DNA of 37,106 bases, taken from positions 1 through 37,106 of the forward strand of contig CAIPEB010000266.1 in NCBI GenBank assembly GCA_903863885.1, read 5' to 3'. The position numbers and the translations under genes are program-made. Below are positions 24,858-32,865 of the stretch, piece after piece. The stretch comes from an uncultured Planctomycetaceae bacterium (GTDB taxonomy: Bacteria > Planctomycetota > Planctomycetia > Pirellulales > Pirellulaceae). The notes below the pieces were generated by a model, which was not told the DNA's origin, did no database searches, and worked only from the letters and a program-made list of their open reading frames with translations. Position 1 is the first letter of the stretch, and each line of letters begins with the position of its first letter.

Positions 24858-25246
24858 TGCTTCAGTACCCCATCGATCCGCGCCGACCGCGACCCGATCC
24901 TACCTGTGGCATTTTGCCACGGCGCGGCGGAACGCCTCGGCCGCTCAGACTGTGAGAACTCGGGCAGGCCCGTGCCGCCCCGCTTGCGGCAGCGGAGCGG
25001 CCTATCTCCTGGACTTACCTGCGAATCTCGTGCCTCGGCACACCTTGTGCTGCCTACTGCAGTATTGTCGGTGCAATTCAGCGTAACAATTCCTCGGACA
25101 TCAAGTCTCGACACGTCCGATCCTCTCAAGCCTGGCTGCTCCTTGCAGCGGCATCCGCTGTCGCGGGTTCGCTGGAAGGGGTCCTCTCGAACGGGGACAC
25201 AAGGGGCGGCCAGCTTCCATATTCGACGGATCACATGGAGGTACCA
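24858..25246. other. Divergent 389-bp regulatory region (histidine kinase / sigma factor)
   Basis: No credible coding frame was seen. It contains an inverted repeat GTGGCA-TTT-TGCCAC (24906-24920), 49 bases before the kinase ATG and a plausible operator. A larger imperfect hairpin lies at 24974-25001 (GCCGC-C-CCGCT against AGCGG-A-GCGGC). No confident sigma-70 promoter was found for either gene. Confidence 0.45.
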
Positions 25247-26632
25247 GTGACCCATTCAGCAAGAGCGGCCCAAACAGAAGCCATGCCCAAAACAGCGGGC
25301 AAGGCGAAGCTCCCGGCGAACTTCTCGGACGGCGAACGGATTCAGGATCCGGTACATGTCTACCTCCGACAGATCGGCCGGAATCAGCTGCTGGGAGTGA
25401 CGGAGGAGCGAGCGCTCGCCGGGCGTGTTGCCCGCGCGCAGGCAGCTTTCCACACGCTGCTCTTGAATCACGATCTGGTTCTGCGCCACGCTCTTGCGCT
25501 GGTTGAAAAAATCGCATCGGGACGCCTGCGACTGGATCGCACGCTGGATGTGGCCACCACGGATCGCGCCGGGCGCCATCGCCTGACCCAGCTGATCTCG
25601 CTGCACCTGCCGACTTTTCGACATCTCATGCAGGCGAATGATCACGCGATCCGCAGCGGCGCTGATCCGCACGAGCGGCAGCTTCGACGCCGCCGGCACA
25701 AATGCGTTCGTCTGGCGATGGAGTTGCGGCTGCGCGCGGAATTGCTCGAAAAAGCCTTCCAACGGCTGCGATCGCTTGCCCGACAAGAAGCGGAACCGGC
25801 ATCGGCATCCGAATTGACACCCGAATCGAATTGCAGGGCGGCGGATCTCGGCGAGTCGGGCGAGGCATATTGCGGCAGTGAGGCGGATCGCCGCAGGTTG
25901 TGCCGGTTCGTGAAGCGACTTGAAAGTCGCCGGTCTGCCGCACGCGACGCCCAGCGGGAACTGGCTGCGGCCAACCTGCGGCTGGTCGTCTCGATTGCGA
26001 AACGGTTCGCACGCCGCGGATTCAGCCTCCAGGATGCGATTCAGGAGGGTAACCGGGGATTGATGCGGGCCGCCGAGAAGTTCGATTACACGCGCGGCCT
26101 CAAGTTCTCGACGTATGCCACCTGGTGGATCCGGCAGGCCATCCTGCGTGCCCTGCCGAACGTGGGGCATGCCGTGGAAATTCCCGAGCATTTCTCGGCG
26201 TCGGCCAATCGCATCCGCCGCACGCAGGAACAACTGTGGCAGCAGAACGAGCGTTCCCCCACGGCGGATGACGTAGCCGGCGCGCTGAGCATACGCCGTG
26301 AAGATGCCCGGCGGATGGTGGCCTTGCTTCAGGAGGCCCGTTCACTCGATCAGCCCGTGGGGACCGACGGTAACCAGACACTGGCCGATGTGCTCCCGGC
26401 GCGCGAATCGCACGATCCGATTCACCGGCTGCACCAGGAGGAACTGAAACGCCGCGTCAGACATATGCTCCGCCGCCTTACGCCCCGCGAAGTCCAACTC
26501 GTGAAGCTGCGTTTTGGTCTGGATGACGGCCGCGCACGGTCCTTGCGCGAACTTGCGGATGAGTTCCAGATCAGCCGCGAACGTGCCCGACAGATCGAGG
26601 CGATCGCACTGCAGAAAATGACCGGACCGTGA
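25247..26632 (+). CDS. Sigma-70-family RNA polymerase sigma factor (RpoD/RpoS-like, divergent region 2.4)
   Basis: This 461-residue factor lacks region 1.1. Region 1.2 is [17 protein letters not shown], about 34-50. A basic, helical non-conserved stretch of about 170 residues follows, then region 2 ([53 protein letters not shown]), region 3, and region 4 ([15 protein letters not shown], then [19 protein letters not shown]). Region 4.2 keeps the usual -35-contact helix. In region 2.4 the usual DQARTIRIP reads NVGHAVEIP, so the Gln and Thr that read the -10 box in E. coli sigma-70 are Val and Ala. GTG at 25247 is chosen because GGAGG (25237-25241) is ideally spaced; an ATG at 25235 overlaps that site. 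Confidence 0.9.
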   Translation: MTHSARAAQTEAMPKTAGKAKLPANFSDGERIQDPVHVYLRQIGRNQLLGVTEERALAGRVARAQAAFHTLLLNHDLVLRHALALVEKIASGRLRLDRTLDVATTDRAGRHRLTQLISLHLPTFRHLMQANDHAIRSGADPHERQLRRRRHKCVRLAMELRLRAELLEKAFQRLRSLARQEAEPASASELTPESNCRAADLGESGEAYCGSEADRRRLCRFVKRLESRRSAARDAQRELAAANLRLVVSIAKRFARRGFSLQDAIQEGNRGLMRAAEKFDYTRGLKFSTYATWWIRQAILRALPNVGHAVEIPEHFSASANRIRRTQEQLWQQNERSPTADDVAGALSIRREDARRMVALLQEARSLDQPVGTDGNQTLADVLPARESHDPIHRLHQEELKRRVRHMLRRLTPREVQLVKLRFGLDDGRARSLRELADEFQISRERARQIEAIALQKMTGP

Positions 26633-26645
26633 AATCAGAAGTCAA

Positions 26646-26660
26646 TGGCACGCGGCGTGC
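26646..26660 (+). promoter_or_regulatory. Sigma-54-like (-24/-12) promoter upstream of the HtrA gene
   Basis: TGGCACGCGGCGTGC has a perfect -24 element (TGGCACG), the required 10 bases between the GG and GC dinucleotides, and GTGC in place of TTGC at -12. It lies 13 bases after the sigma-factor stop codon. The predicted start is near 26672. Sigma-54 activators are encoded nearby, but a direct link is inferred only. Confidence 0.5.
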
Positions 26661-26775
26661 ATACAGTCAGCACGCGGAACGAGCAGGGGTAGAGTGCAAA
26701 ACAGCCTGAAAATCGAAAGGAAGCATAACAGTGAGCAACGAAATGAAGAGCGAAACGATTTACGGTCCTGACGAG

Positions 26776-26809
26776 GCGCGCGGCACCGTGCAGCGCGCGG
26801 GGCATTTTT
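26776..26809 (+). terminator. Attenuator-like hairpin with T-run in the HtrA leader
   Basis: CGCGCG (26777-26782) pairs with CGCGCG (26794-26799), and TTTTT follows at 26805-26809 after a five-base gap. It lies between the sigma-54-like promoter and the ATG at 26851. The structure could act as an attenuator, but the gap before the T-run is longer than ideal. Confidence 0.25.
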
Positions 26810-26850
26810 CCTCAAATGAAAACGGTCATCCGAATGAAAGGAATGCGAAG

Positions 26851-28440
26851 ATGAAGAATCGAAAATTGTGGTCCGTTCTGGCGACGGGTGTCGCCGTAGC
26901 AGTTGCTGCAGTTGGCGTTGCCGCTGCGTACCCGAGCAATCACACAGACGCGGATTCGTCGGCGGGCAAGTCGCCTGCGGCAGCGAAGCCTTCCATGCCG
27001 CAGATCAGTCCGCAGGAGGCTCAGCGTGCGATTGCGTCCGCCAAGGACCTGTCCACCGCGTTTCGAGTCGCTGCCGATCGCGTGTTGCCTTCGGTGGTTG
27101 CGATCGAGAACAGGCCTGAAGTCACGACCGCGGCCCATCCGCGACGGGGTGGCGGCGAGCGGGACCCGTTCAACGGCCAGAATCCTTTCGAGGGAACGCC
27201 GTTCGGGGATCTGTTCCGCAACATGCCTCGCGGCGGCCAGGGATTCAATTTTGGTGAACCGCCGAGCCCGCACGGAGCGTACGGCATGGGGTCGGGCGTG
27301 ATCATCGACTCCTCGGGTGTGATTCTCACCAACAATCATGTCGTCAAGGGCGGAGGAAAAGTCACCGTGCGGTTGTACGACGGCCGCGAGTTCACCGCGT
27401 CATCCGTTGCCACGGATCCTCGCACCGACATCGCGATCGTAAAGATCGACGGCGCGAAAGACCTTGTGGCGGCGAAGATGGGGGACAGTGAATCGGTCGC
27501 CGTTGGTGATTGGGTACTGGCACTGGGCCAGCCGTTCGGACTCGAGAGCACAGTAACCGCAGGTATCGTCAGCGCGATGCATCGTGGCATCGGCATCACC
27601 GAACGCGAGAACTTCCTGCAGACGGACGCTGCCATCAACCCGGGCAACAGCGGTGGTCCGCTGGTGAATCTGGATGGTGAGGTCATCGGGATCAACACGG
27701 CCATCTCGTCGCGAAGCGGCGGCAACGATGGCGTCGGGTTCGCGGTTCCGATCAGCCTGGCCAAGTGGGTTGCCGGCCAGTTGTCCAAGGGCGGCACGGT
27801 TCAGCGTGCTTATCTCGGAGTGGGCATCCAGCCGATGAACGCGGCGCTGGCTCAGCAGTTCAACCTGAAGCCGCGGGAAGGCGTGGTTGTCACGGAAGTG
27901 TTTCCGGATACCCCGGCCGCGAAGGCCGGCCTGAAGACCGGTGACGTGATCCTCTCCTACGCAGGAGAAAAGGTCGCAAACCCGCAGGAACTGCAACTCG
28001 CCGTGGAACGGTCCGAAATCGGCAAGTCCTATGAAGTGGTCGTAAACCGAGACGGCAAGAACGTCGAACTGTCGTTCCAGCCTGCCAAGCAGCCCGGCAA
28101 TTACGGGATGGCCGGCTCGTCCACTTCGGATCAGGAACAGAACGGGCAGGAGTCGGGCTTCAACGCTCTGGGAATGGAAGTGGGTGACCTGAACGCCAGC
28201 GTGGCGGAGCAACTCGGCCTGAAGGAGACCAAAGGGGTCGTGATTACCAACGTCGAGCCGGACAGTGCGGCCGACCGTGCCGGCCTGGAAAGCGGTATGG
28301 TGATCAGCCAGGTAAACCGCAAGCCGGTGACCTCGGTTGACGAGTTCAAGGCAGCCGTTCAAGGCAAGAAGTCGGGTGAGAGCATTCTCCTCCTGGTCCG
28401 GACTGCACAAGGTTCGCGATTCGTGGTCCTGAATTCCTGA
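26851..28440 (+). CDS. HtrA/DegP-type serine protease with two PDZ domains
   Basis: This 529-residue periplasmic protease/chaperone has a signal sequence (RKLWSVLATGVAVAVAAVGV). The trypsin-like domain carries the triad His163 (ILTNNHVVKG), Asp193 (DPRTDIAIVKID) and Ser267 (AINPGNSGGPLVNL). Two PDZ domains follow (AYLGVGIQPMNAALAQQFNL to about 390, and GMEVGDLNASVAEQLGLKE to the end). It degrades or refolds damaged envelope proteins. ATG at 26851 is preferred because the signal peptide then sits at the N-terminus and AAAGGAA precedes it. A GTG at 26731, also with AAAGGAAG, would add 40 hydrophilic residues. It follows the sigma-factor gene and ends at a strong hairpin. Confidence 0.93.
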   Translation: MKNRKLWSVLATGVAVAVAAVGVAAAYPSNHTDADSSAGKSPAAAKPSMPQISPQEAQRAIASAKDLSTAFRVAADRVLPSVVAIENRPEVTTAAHPRRGGGERDPFNGQNPFEGTPFGDLFRNMPRGGQGFNFGEPPSPHGAYGMGSGVIIDSSGVILTNNHVVKGGGKVTVRLYDGREFTASSVATDPRTDIAIVKIDGAKDLVAAKMGDSESVAVGDWVLALGQPFGLESTVTAGIVSAMHRGIGITERENFLQTDAAINPGNSGGPLVNLDGEVIGINTAISSRSGGNDGVGFAVPISLAKWVAGQLSKGGTVQRAYLGVGIQPMNAALAQQFNLKPREGVVVTEVFPDTPAAKAGLKTGDVILSYAGEKVANPQELQLAVERSEIGKSYEVVVNRDGKNVELSFQPAKQPGNYGMAGSSTSDQEQNGQESGFNALGMEVGDLNASVAEQLGLKETKGVVITNVEPDSAADRAGLESGMVISQVNRKPVTSVDEFKAAVQGKKSGESILLLVRTAQGSRFVVLNS

Positions 28441-28494
28441 TACGCACCTGCAATCCGGATACGGGCACACGGAATTGCGTTTCACAGTCGTTTA

Positions 28495-28523
28495 CAAGGC
28501 CCGCTCAATTTGAGCGGGCCTTG
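28495..28523 (+). terminator. Strong hairpin after the HtrA gene
   Basis: A perfect 13-bp stem, CAAGGCCCGCTCA (28495-28507) with TGAGCGGGCCTTG (28511-28523), and an ATT loop lie 55 bases after the HtrA stop codon. Downstream DNA is only modestly T-rich (CCATTTCTT). It probably terminates the transcript. Confidence 0.65.
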
Positions 28524-28575
28524 GCCATTTCTTGGGGGTGCTCCGCATACGCATGCTGTACACGCTCGGCGCTTG

Positions 28576-28692
28576 CTTCCATTAGTAACCGTTCACGGGG
28601 TGGGCCCACGTAGCCGCGTCTCGGAGAGACGCGGCTACGTGGTTCGCCACTATCGAAAACCGGCCCACCCCGTGAAAGGTTACCTTCCATTA
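28576..28692. mobile_element. MITE: 99-bp element with 22-bp terminal inverted repeats and 9-bp target duplication
   Basis: The element spans 28585-28683. Its ends are 22-bp inverted repeats (28585-28606 and 28662-28683) with one mismatch, beginning GTAACC. Inside is a perfect 17-bp hairpin (28606-28622 with 28626-28642, loop GGA). The 9-mer CTTCCATTA lies directly outside both ends (28576-28584 and 28684-28692), as expected for a target-site duplication. It encodes no protein, so it would depend on a transposase elsewhere. The GTAA tip recalls IS66-family ends, but those usually make 8-bp duplications, so the parent family is open. It inserted between the HtrA terminator and the Rrf2 promoter. 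Confidence 0.85.
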
Positions 28693-28808
28693 CACGCCGG
28701 CGGCCAAATCGGACGCGGAAGTTAAGGTCTAAGTGAGGACTAATTAATGCGGGCCGGAGCGAGTCCGTCCCGGTCGGCGTCCTGCACGACCACCGATCAC
28801 CCGCTTAA
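28693..28808. other. Rest of the spacer between the MITE and the Rrf2 promoter
   Basis: No gene or clear structure was seen. An AT-rich stretch (TCTAAGTGAGGACTAATTAATG, 28728-28749, partly palindromic TTAATTAG/TAATTAA) may hold regulatory contacts. Confidence 0.3.
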
Positions 28809-28837
28809 TTGACGCGAACTGACTACTGGGGTAGACT
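28809..28837 (+). promoter_or_regulatory. Candidate sigma-70 promoter of the Rrf2 gene
   Basis: TTGACG (28809-28814), 17 bases, then TAGACT (28832-28837) match -35/-10 at 5/6 and 4/6. It lies about 50 bases before the ATG at 28886, a good distance for an autoregulated Rrf2 gene. Confidence 0.5.
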
Positions 28838-28885
28838 GCGTCGAGTGGGGCGAATAATCACGACTGTATTTGTGGGGTTACTGCC

Positions 28886-29383
28886 ATGTTGCTCGGACAA
28901 TTGTTTTCGCAACGAGTCGGCTATGCGATTCATGCACTTTGCTACATGGCCCGTACCTCCCCCCGACAGGCGATGATTACCGTGCCCGAATTATCGGAAT
29001 GGATGCGGAGCGCATGGCCCGGATCGTCGGAAACCTACCTTGCCAACGTGATTCGGCGTCTGGTGAGAGGCGGCATTCTGATCAGTCAGCGCGGGATTTC
29101 CGGCGGGTACTGCTTTGCGCGCGCTCCCGAAGAAATCACTCTGCGGGATGTCGTGGCGCTATTGGAGGGAGTCTCGTTCGCGCGATGTGCTTTGACACCT
29201 TCCGGAAAGTGCTCGGTGCAGGAGAAGTGCACCAATTTCGGCCTGCTGTGCGATTTGCAGCAGCGCTACGCGGGGCTGTTGTCGAGCGTGACGATCGCCA
29301 ATCTGGCTCGCGACATGGCCGTTTCGATTCCGGCACAGAATTTCGCCGTGCCGGCTGCCAGTTCGGCCGCCGTATCGTCCTGA
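28886..29383 (+). CDS. Rrf2-family (IscR-like) transcriptional regulator
   Basis: The 165-residue protein has an N-terminal winged helix (RVGYAIHALCYMA, then YLANVIRRLVRGGILISQRG and the wing SGGYCFARAPEEITLRDVV). A cysteine cluster follows in the Fe-S position: Cys101, Cys109, Cys115 and Cys122. IscR and NsrR use three Cys in this loop to hold an [2Fe-2S] or [4Fe-4S] cluster; the spacing here (x7, x5, x6) is close to theirs. It probably senses redox state, nitric oxide or iron-sulfur status. It stands alone, convergent with the enolase-superfamily gene, with its own candidate promoter. GTGGGG upstream is a modest ribosome-binding site. Targets are unknown. Confidence 0.9.
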   Translation: MLLGQLFSQRVGYAIHALCYMARTSPRQAMITVPELSEWMRSAWPGSSETYLANVIRRLVRGGILISQRGISGGYCFARAPEEITLRDVVALLEGVSFARCALTPSGKCSVQEKCTNFGLLCDLQQRYAGLLSSVTIANLARDMAVSIPAQNFAVPAASSAAVSS

Positions 29384-29424
29384 ACTTCCGGCCGGCGAGA
29401 CGATAGCGGTCGGGGACATGATCG

Positions 29425-30543
29425 TCAGGCGGGGACCGCGAGCCGCGCCAGCTTCTGCTCGTCGATGTCGACTCCGATGCCGGGGCCCGCCGGCGGCGTG
29501 GCCACCGCGCGTTCAATATCGAGTCGCCTGGCGAGAATGTCGCCATCCAGAAACTGGGGGCCGTTCAGCGCTGCGGGCTTTGTCAGGCCGAATGCGCTAT
29601 AGAGTCCGAGGGACGCAGCCAGCGCGATATCGGGGTCCGACAGGCCGCTTCCCAGCCACATCAGCCCCCGGTCTTCGATCATTTCGATCTGTTGTCGTGC
29701 CGCGAACAGCCCGCCGGTGCGGGATGGTTTCATCGCGATCCCGTCCAGCATGTCCAATCTGATGAACTCGTCGAGTTCCACCGGAGAGACGATTCCTTCG
29801 TCCATGAGAATTGGCAACGCGCCCAGCTTCTTGAGTCGCTGGTAGCCGTGGAGCCGGTTGGGCCGCAATGGGGACTCCAGCACATCGACGCCGGCGTCCG
29901 CCAATCGGGGCGCCACCTCCAGAGCAACGTCGACATCGTAACCGCAGTTTGCGTCCGCCCAGAGAAAGCCCTCGGGCGCCCGCCGCTTGACCAGGCGGGC
30001 AAGTTCCACATCCAGCGCGGTGTCCGGCGCCACCTTGATGTTGAAGTTGCGGTAGCCTCGCTGCCATCCTGTGTCGATCACGGCCTCGGCGTCTGCGAGC
30101 GATTTTGCGTTGACGGTCCAACTGAGCGCAACGGGCCCGCCCGGTTTTCGGTGGCAGATTTCTGCGATCGACTTGCCGGTCAGCTTGCCGTAGAGATCGT
30201 GCAGTGCGAGGTCCAGCCCGGCGCGTGCGATGGGCATCGCCGTGGAGAAACTGCGCCCCAGGGCGCCGTCAAGGACCGCTTGTGCGCCTTCGAGGTCGAG
30301 CGCATCGGCGCCGCGGAGGACCGGGGCGAGGTAGTGCCGCAGCACGGCCATGGCGGATTCCAGGCTCTCCTCGCTCCAGCGAAACGAGGGGACGCTTTGC
30401 CCCCATCCCACCATGCCGTTCTCCGCCGTGAGTCGGACCACGACGGCCGGGCGACCCAGCCGGCCGCTCGGCCCCTCAAAGAACTTGAAATATCCCAGCG
30501 TCGGGTATTCGATGGGAAAGAGGTCGATCTGTTCGATCTTCAC
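29425..30543 (-). CDS. Enolase-superfamily enzyme (mandelate racemase/muconate lactonizing type)
   Basis: The 372-residue protein has a capping domain (1-130) and a TIM barrel. Metal ligands are Asp197 (LWADANCGY), Glu223 (VLESPLRP) and Asp248 (LMDEGIV). General acid/base lysines are Lys170 (FNIKVAPD) and Lys272 (IAMKPSRTGG), placing it in the MLE subgroup; the first Lys of the usual KxK is Asn168. These enzymes abstract a proton alpha to a carboxylate to racemise, epimerise, dehydrate or lactonise acid substrates; the substrate here is not predictable. GTG at 30543 is chosen because GGAG precedes it and homology begins there. A good minus-strand promoter lies about 42 bases upstream. Confidence 0.9.
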   Translation of the reverse strand: MKIEQIDLFPIEYPTLGYFKFFEGPSGRLGRPAVVVRLTAENGMVGWGQSVPSFRWSEESLESAMAVLRHYLAPVLRGADALDLEGAQAVLDGALGRSFSTAMPIARAGLDLALHDLYGKLTGKSIAEICHRKPGGPVALSWTVNAKSLADAEAVIDTGWQRGYRNFNIKVAPDTALDVELARLVKRRAPEGFLWADANCGYDVDVALEVAPRLADAGVDVLESPLRPNRLHGYQRLKKLGALPILMDEGIVSPVELDEFIRLDMLDGIAMKPSRTGGLFAARQQIEMIEDRGLMWLGSGLSDPDIALAASLGLYSAFGLTKPAALNGPQFLDGDILARRLDIERAVATPPAGPGIGVDIDEQKLARLAVPA

Positions 30544-30584
30544 GCGTCGCTCCGTATTTCGATTTGCGGGCGGGTTTGGTCGTG

Positions 30585-30614
30585 ATCGTAGAATCACGGC
30601 GCGGAAAGTGTCAA
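30585..30614 (-). promoter_or_regulatory. Promoter of the enolase-superfamily gene
   Basis: On the minus strand a perfect -35 TTGACA (30614-30609), 18 bases, then TACGAT (30590-30585, 4/6 to TATAAT). It predicts a leader of about 35 bases before the GTG at 30543. Confidence 0.55.
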
Positions 30615-30880
30615 CGATGTGGACGGGAGCCGGTCCCCGCAAATCGCGATTTCTTCACGCCAGCGGGCTCAGTTCAATAGCCATCGTGCCGGCCCCATGG
30701 GGCGAAATAGGCAGCGGTCGGGCGACACAGTGTGCAAGAAACGCATGTCACGCATGGGGCATGTGTCGTTGCCAATGATTAGAATGAGCCGGCGGCTCGC
30801 GGGATGCTGAGGAACGCAAAATCGCATGACCGCGGGTATCGGCGGCGCTTTGTGGCACTAACCGTCAGAACGATGGTTTT

Positions 30881-30963
30881 TCGCACAAAGTCCAGCGACC
30901 AACGGGAGCGGGTTATTCGCCCGGTGCGGCAGCACCGCTTTGGCTGGCGGTCGTGCCGCCCTG
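30881..30963 (-). repeat. Dispersed repeat, copy 2
   Basis: The reverse complement resembles positions 1-76 along its length, with the closest match in the block ACCCGCTCCCG-TGGTCGCTGGACT. The internal hairpin CGGTGC-4 nt-GCACCG is perfect here and kept by a G-U pair in copy 1. It ends 28 bases before the DUF2339 start codon. Confidence 0.6.
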
Positions 30964-30990
30964 TGTAATCCGCCAGGCAGGAGAACTGCA

Positions 30991-32865
30991 TTGGACGGGA
31001 CGTTCATACTGATCGTGGCCTTCGTCGCGATACTCGTCGCGCTGCTGCCAATCTGCGCGATCGTCCTGTCGATCGTAGCTCTGTCGCGATCGTCCCGTGT
31101 CGCCATGCTGGAGAGGCGGATTGCGGAATTGGAATCTCGGGGTTCGGAACCTCCGGCCGATACGGTTCCGCCGGTTGTTGTGGAACCCGGGGAGATTTGT
31201 GTCGCGGAAGTGATCGAGGCGGTACCCGTTATTCAACCTGCGGCAGCGGAACGAGAGCCGATCCAGTGGGAGATGTTCATCGGCCAGAAAGCCCTCGGTT
31301 GGATTGCCGTCGTACTGGGGATTTTCACGGCATCGTTCTTTCTTCGGTACGCTTACGAGAACAACTGGATCGGCCCGCAGGGACGCGTCGCGATCGGGGA
31401 GCTGATCGGGCTCGTTCTGGCCTGTGCGGGGTTGAATTATCATCGCCGAGGCTGGCGGCTGTTTGCCCGGATGCTGACCGCATGCGGCATCGTTGTTCTT
31501 TACCTGTCCACTTACAGCGATTTCGGCTTTTATCACCTGTTGCCCCAGACACAGGCGGGCGGGTTCATGGCGGCGATCGTGGCGCTCTCGCTGATCGCCG
31601 CGGTGCTTTATGATTCGGCCGCGATCGCTTTTGTGAGCATTGTGGGCGGTTTTCTTTCGCCGGTGCTCCTGTCCACGGACCACGACTCTTACCAGGCGTT
31701 TTTCACTTACCTGGCGACCTTGAATCTGGGCGTGGCTCTGGTGGTTCTTGCGCGTGGCTGGCCCGGGTTCGGGAGCATGTCGCTCGCCTTCACGCAGATC
31801 CTCTTCTGGTCCTGGTATGCGGGGAACTATCACCCGGAGAAGCGCGCGTGGGCCATCGGCTTTCAAACCGTGGTCTACCTGTTGTACTTGAGCCAGGATC
31901 TGGGCGTGCAACTGCGGCGCGCATCGGGCGTGCGCTGGGAAAGCGCTGCCCGCATGATTGCGGCGGCCATCTGCTGGTTCGCGGCTTTCTTCATCATCCT
32001 GAAGCCCGAATATCGGCCCTGGATGGGTTCGTCGGCGCTGGTGATGGCCGCCGTGTACGCGTTGATCGCCGGCCGGCTGCTGCGTTTCCGCGGCATCTAC
32101 ACGGTGGAGCTGCTGACCGCCGTATCGCTCTCTGTCGGCTTCACCGCTCTGGCGATTCCGCTGGAGGCCGGGTCGCGCTGGATCGCGCTGGGTTGGGGCG
32201 CATGCGCGGCTTGCCTCGGCTGGCTGTCCGTCCGGGTTGCGGCGATGCCGCTGCGCGTGATTGCATCCGTGTTGGCCGCAATGAGCCTCGGCCGTCTGTT
32301 GTTCATCGATCTCGGCTCGTATCCCTCGGACGAGGTCATGCCGATCTTGAATTCGGTGGCCCTCCCGTCGCTCGGCGCTGCGTCGTGTCTGCTTGTGGCG
32401 ATCGCCGCATCCATGCCGCTGCGCAAGAAACAGGACACTTTGCAGAGTGCTCTGATCGGGACGGAAGCGATCGTTGCGATTTGTACGTTGTGCGTGGTGC
32501 TGTCGGTCGATATCTACCACTACTTCGATATGCTCGCGGACCTGGCCGTCGACAGTTCCGTGGATTGGGAACGGATCGGCCGGATGTCGGTTTCGGTGTT
32601 GTGGACTCTGTATGCATCGACGCTGTTGACGATCGGCTTCAAATGGCGACTGCCGGGCCTGCGGTGGCTGGCGATCGGGTTCTTCGGGCTGACCATTTTC
32701 AAAGTGTTCGTGTTCGACATGGCCGGCTTGAATCAGCTGTACCGGATCGTCGCGTTCCTGGTGCTGGCCGTGTTTCTGGGATTGGCAGCGCGTGTCTATC
32801 AGCGGCTGGGCAGGCAGGCAGGTCGCGCGGGGAACGGGGAGGCGAGTAGCGATGCCGGACCTTAA
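30991..32865 (+). CDS. DUF2339 polytopic membrane protein
   Basis: The 624-residue protein is predicted to have many membrane helices. It starts with TFILIVAFVAILVALLPICA, then a soluble linker with a short coiled coil (RVAMLERRIAELESR), then the DUF2339 core (EMFIGQKALGWIAVVLGIFT, ENNWIGPQGRVAIGELIGLV, VSIVGGFLSPVLLSTDHDSY). Function is unknown. A TTG at 30991 is taken as the start because AGGAG (30979-30983) is perfectly placed and the hydrophobic segment begins at once; the longer frame to 30940 adds repeat-derived sequence. Its end overlaps the DUF3999 gene by 14 bases. DUF2339 and DUF3999 are neighbours in other bacteria, so they likely form one membrane system. Confidence 0.88.
   Translation: MDGTFILIVAFVAILVALLPICAIVLSIVALSRSSRVAMLERRIAELESRGSEPPADTVPPVVVEPGEICVAEVIEAVPVIQPAAAEREPIQWEMFIGQKALGWIAVVLGIFTASFFLRYAYENNWIGPQGRVAIGELIGLVLACAGLNYHRRGWRLFARMLTACGIVVLYLSTYSDFGFYHLLPQTQAGGFMAAIVALSLIAAVLYDSAAIAFVSIVGGFLSPVLLSTDHDSYQAFFTYLATLNLGVALVVLARGWPGFGSMSLAFTQILFWSWYAGNYHPEKRAWAIGFQTVVYLLYLSQDLGVQLRRASGVRWESAARMIAAAICWFAAFFIILKPEYRPWMGSSALVMAAVYALIAGRLLRFRGIYTVELLTAVSLSVGFTALAIPLEAGSRWIALGWGACAACLGWLSVRVAAMPLRVIASVLAAMSLGRLLFIDLGSYPSDEVMPILNSVALPSLGAASCLLVAIAASMPLRKKQDTLQSALIGTEAIVAICTLCVVLSVDIYHYFDMLADLAVDSSVDWERIGRMSVSVLWTLYASTLLTIGFKWRLPGLRWLAIGFFGLTIFKVFVFDMAGLNQLYRIVAFLVLAVFLGLAARVYQRLGRQAGRAGNGEASSDAGP

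Larger units (their letters stand above)
30544..30990. other. 447-bp divergent spacer (enolase-type enzyme / DUF2339)
   Basis: No credible coding frame was found. It contains the minus-strand promoter of the enolase-type gene, a small hairpin GAGCC-GGC-GGCTC (30786-30798), the second dispersed-repeat copy and the AGGAG ribosome-binding site (30979-30983) of the DUF2339 gene. Confidence 0.5.

Noticed and set aside
24811-25086. 91-codon plus-strand frame between the kinase and sigma-factor genes
   Set aside because: It starts inside the kinase gene in antisense and has no family-like features.
30940-30990. Longer N-terminus for the DUF2339 protein
   Set aside because: The extra residues come from the dispersed repeat, and AGGAG is perfectly spaced for the TTG at 30991.
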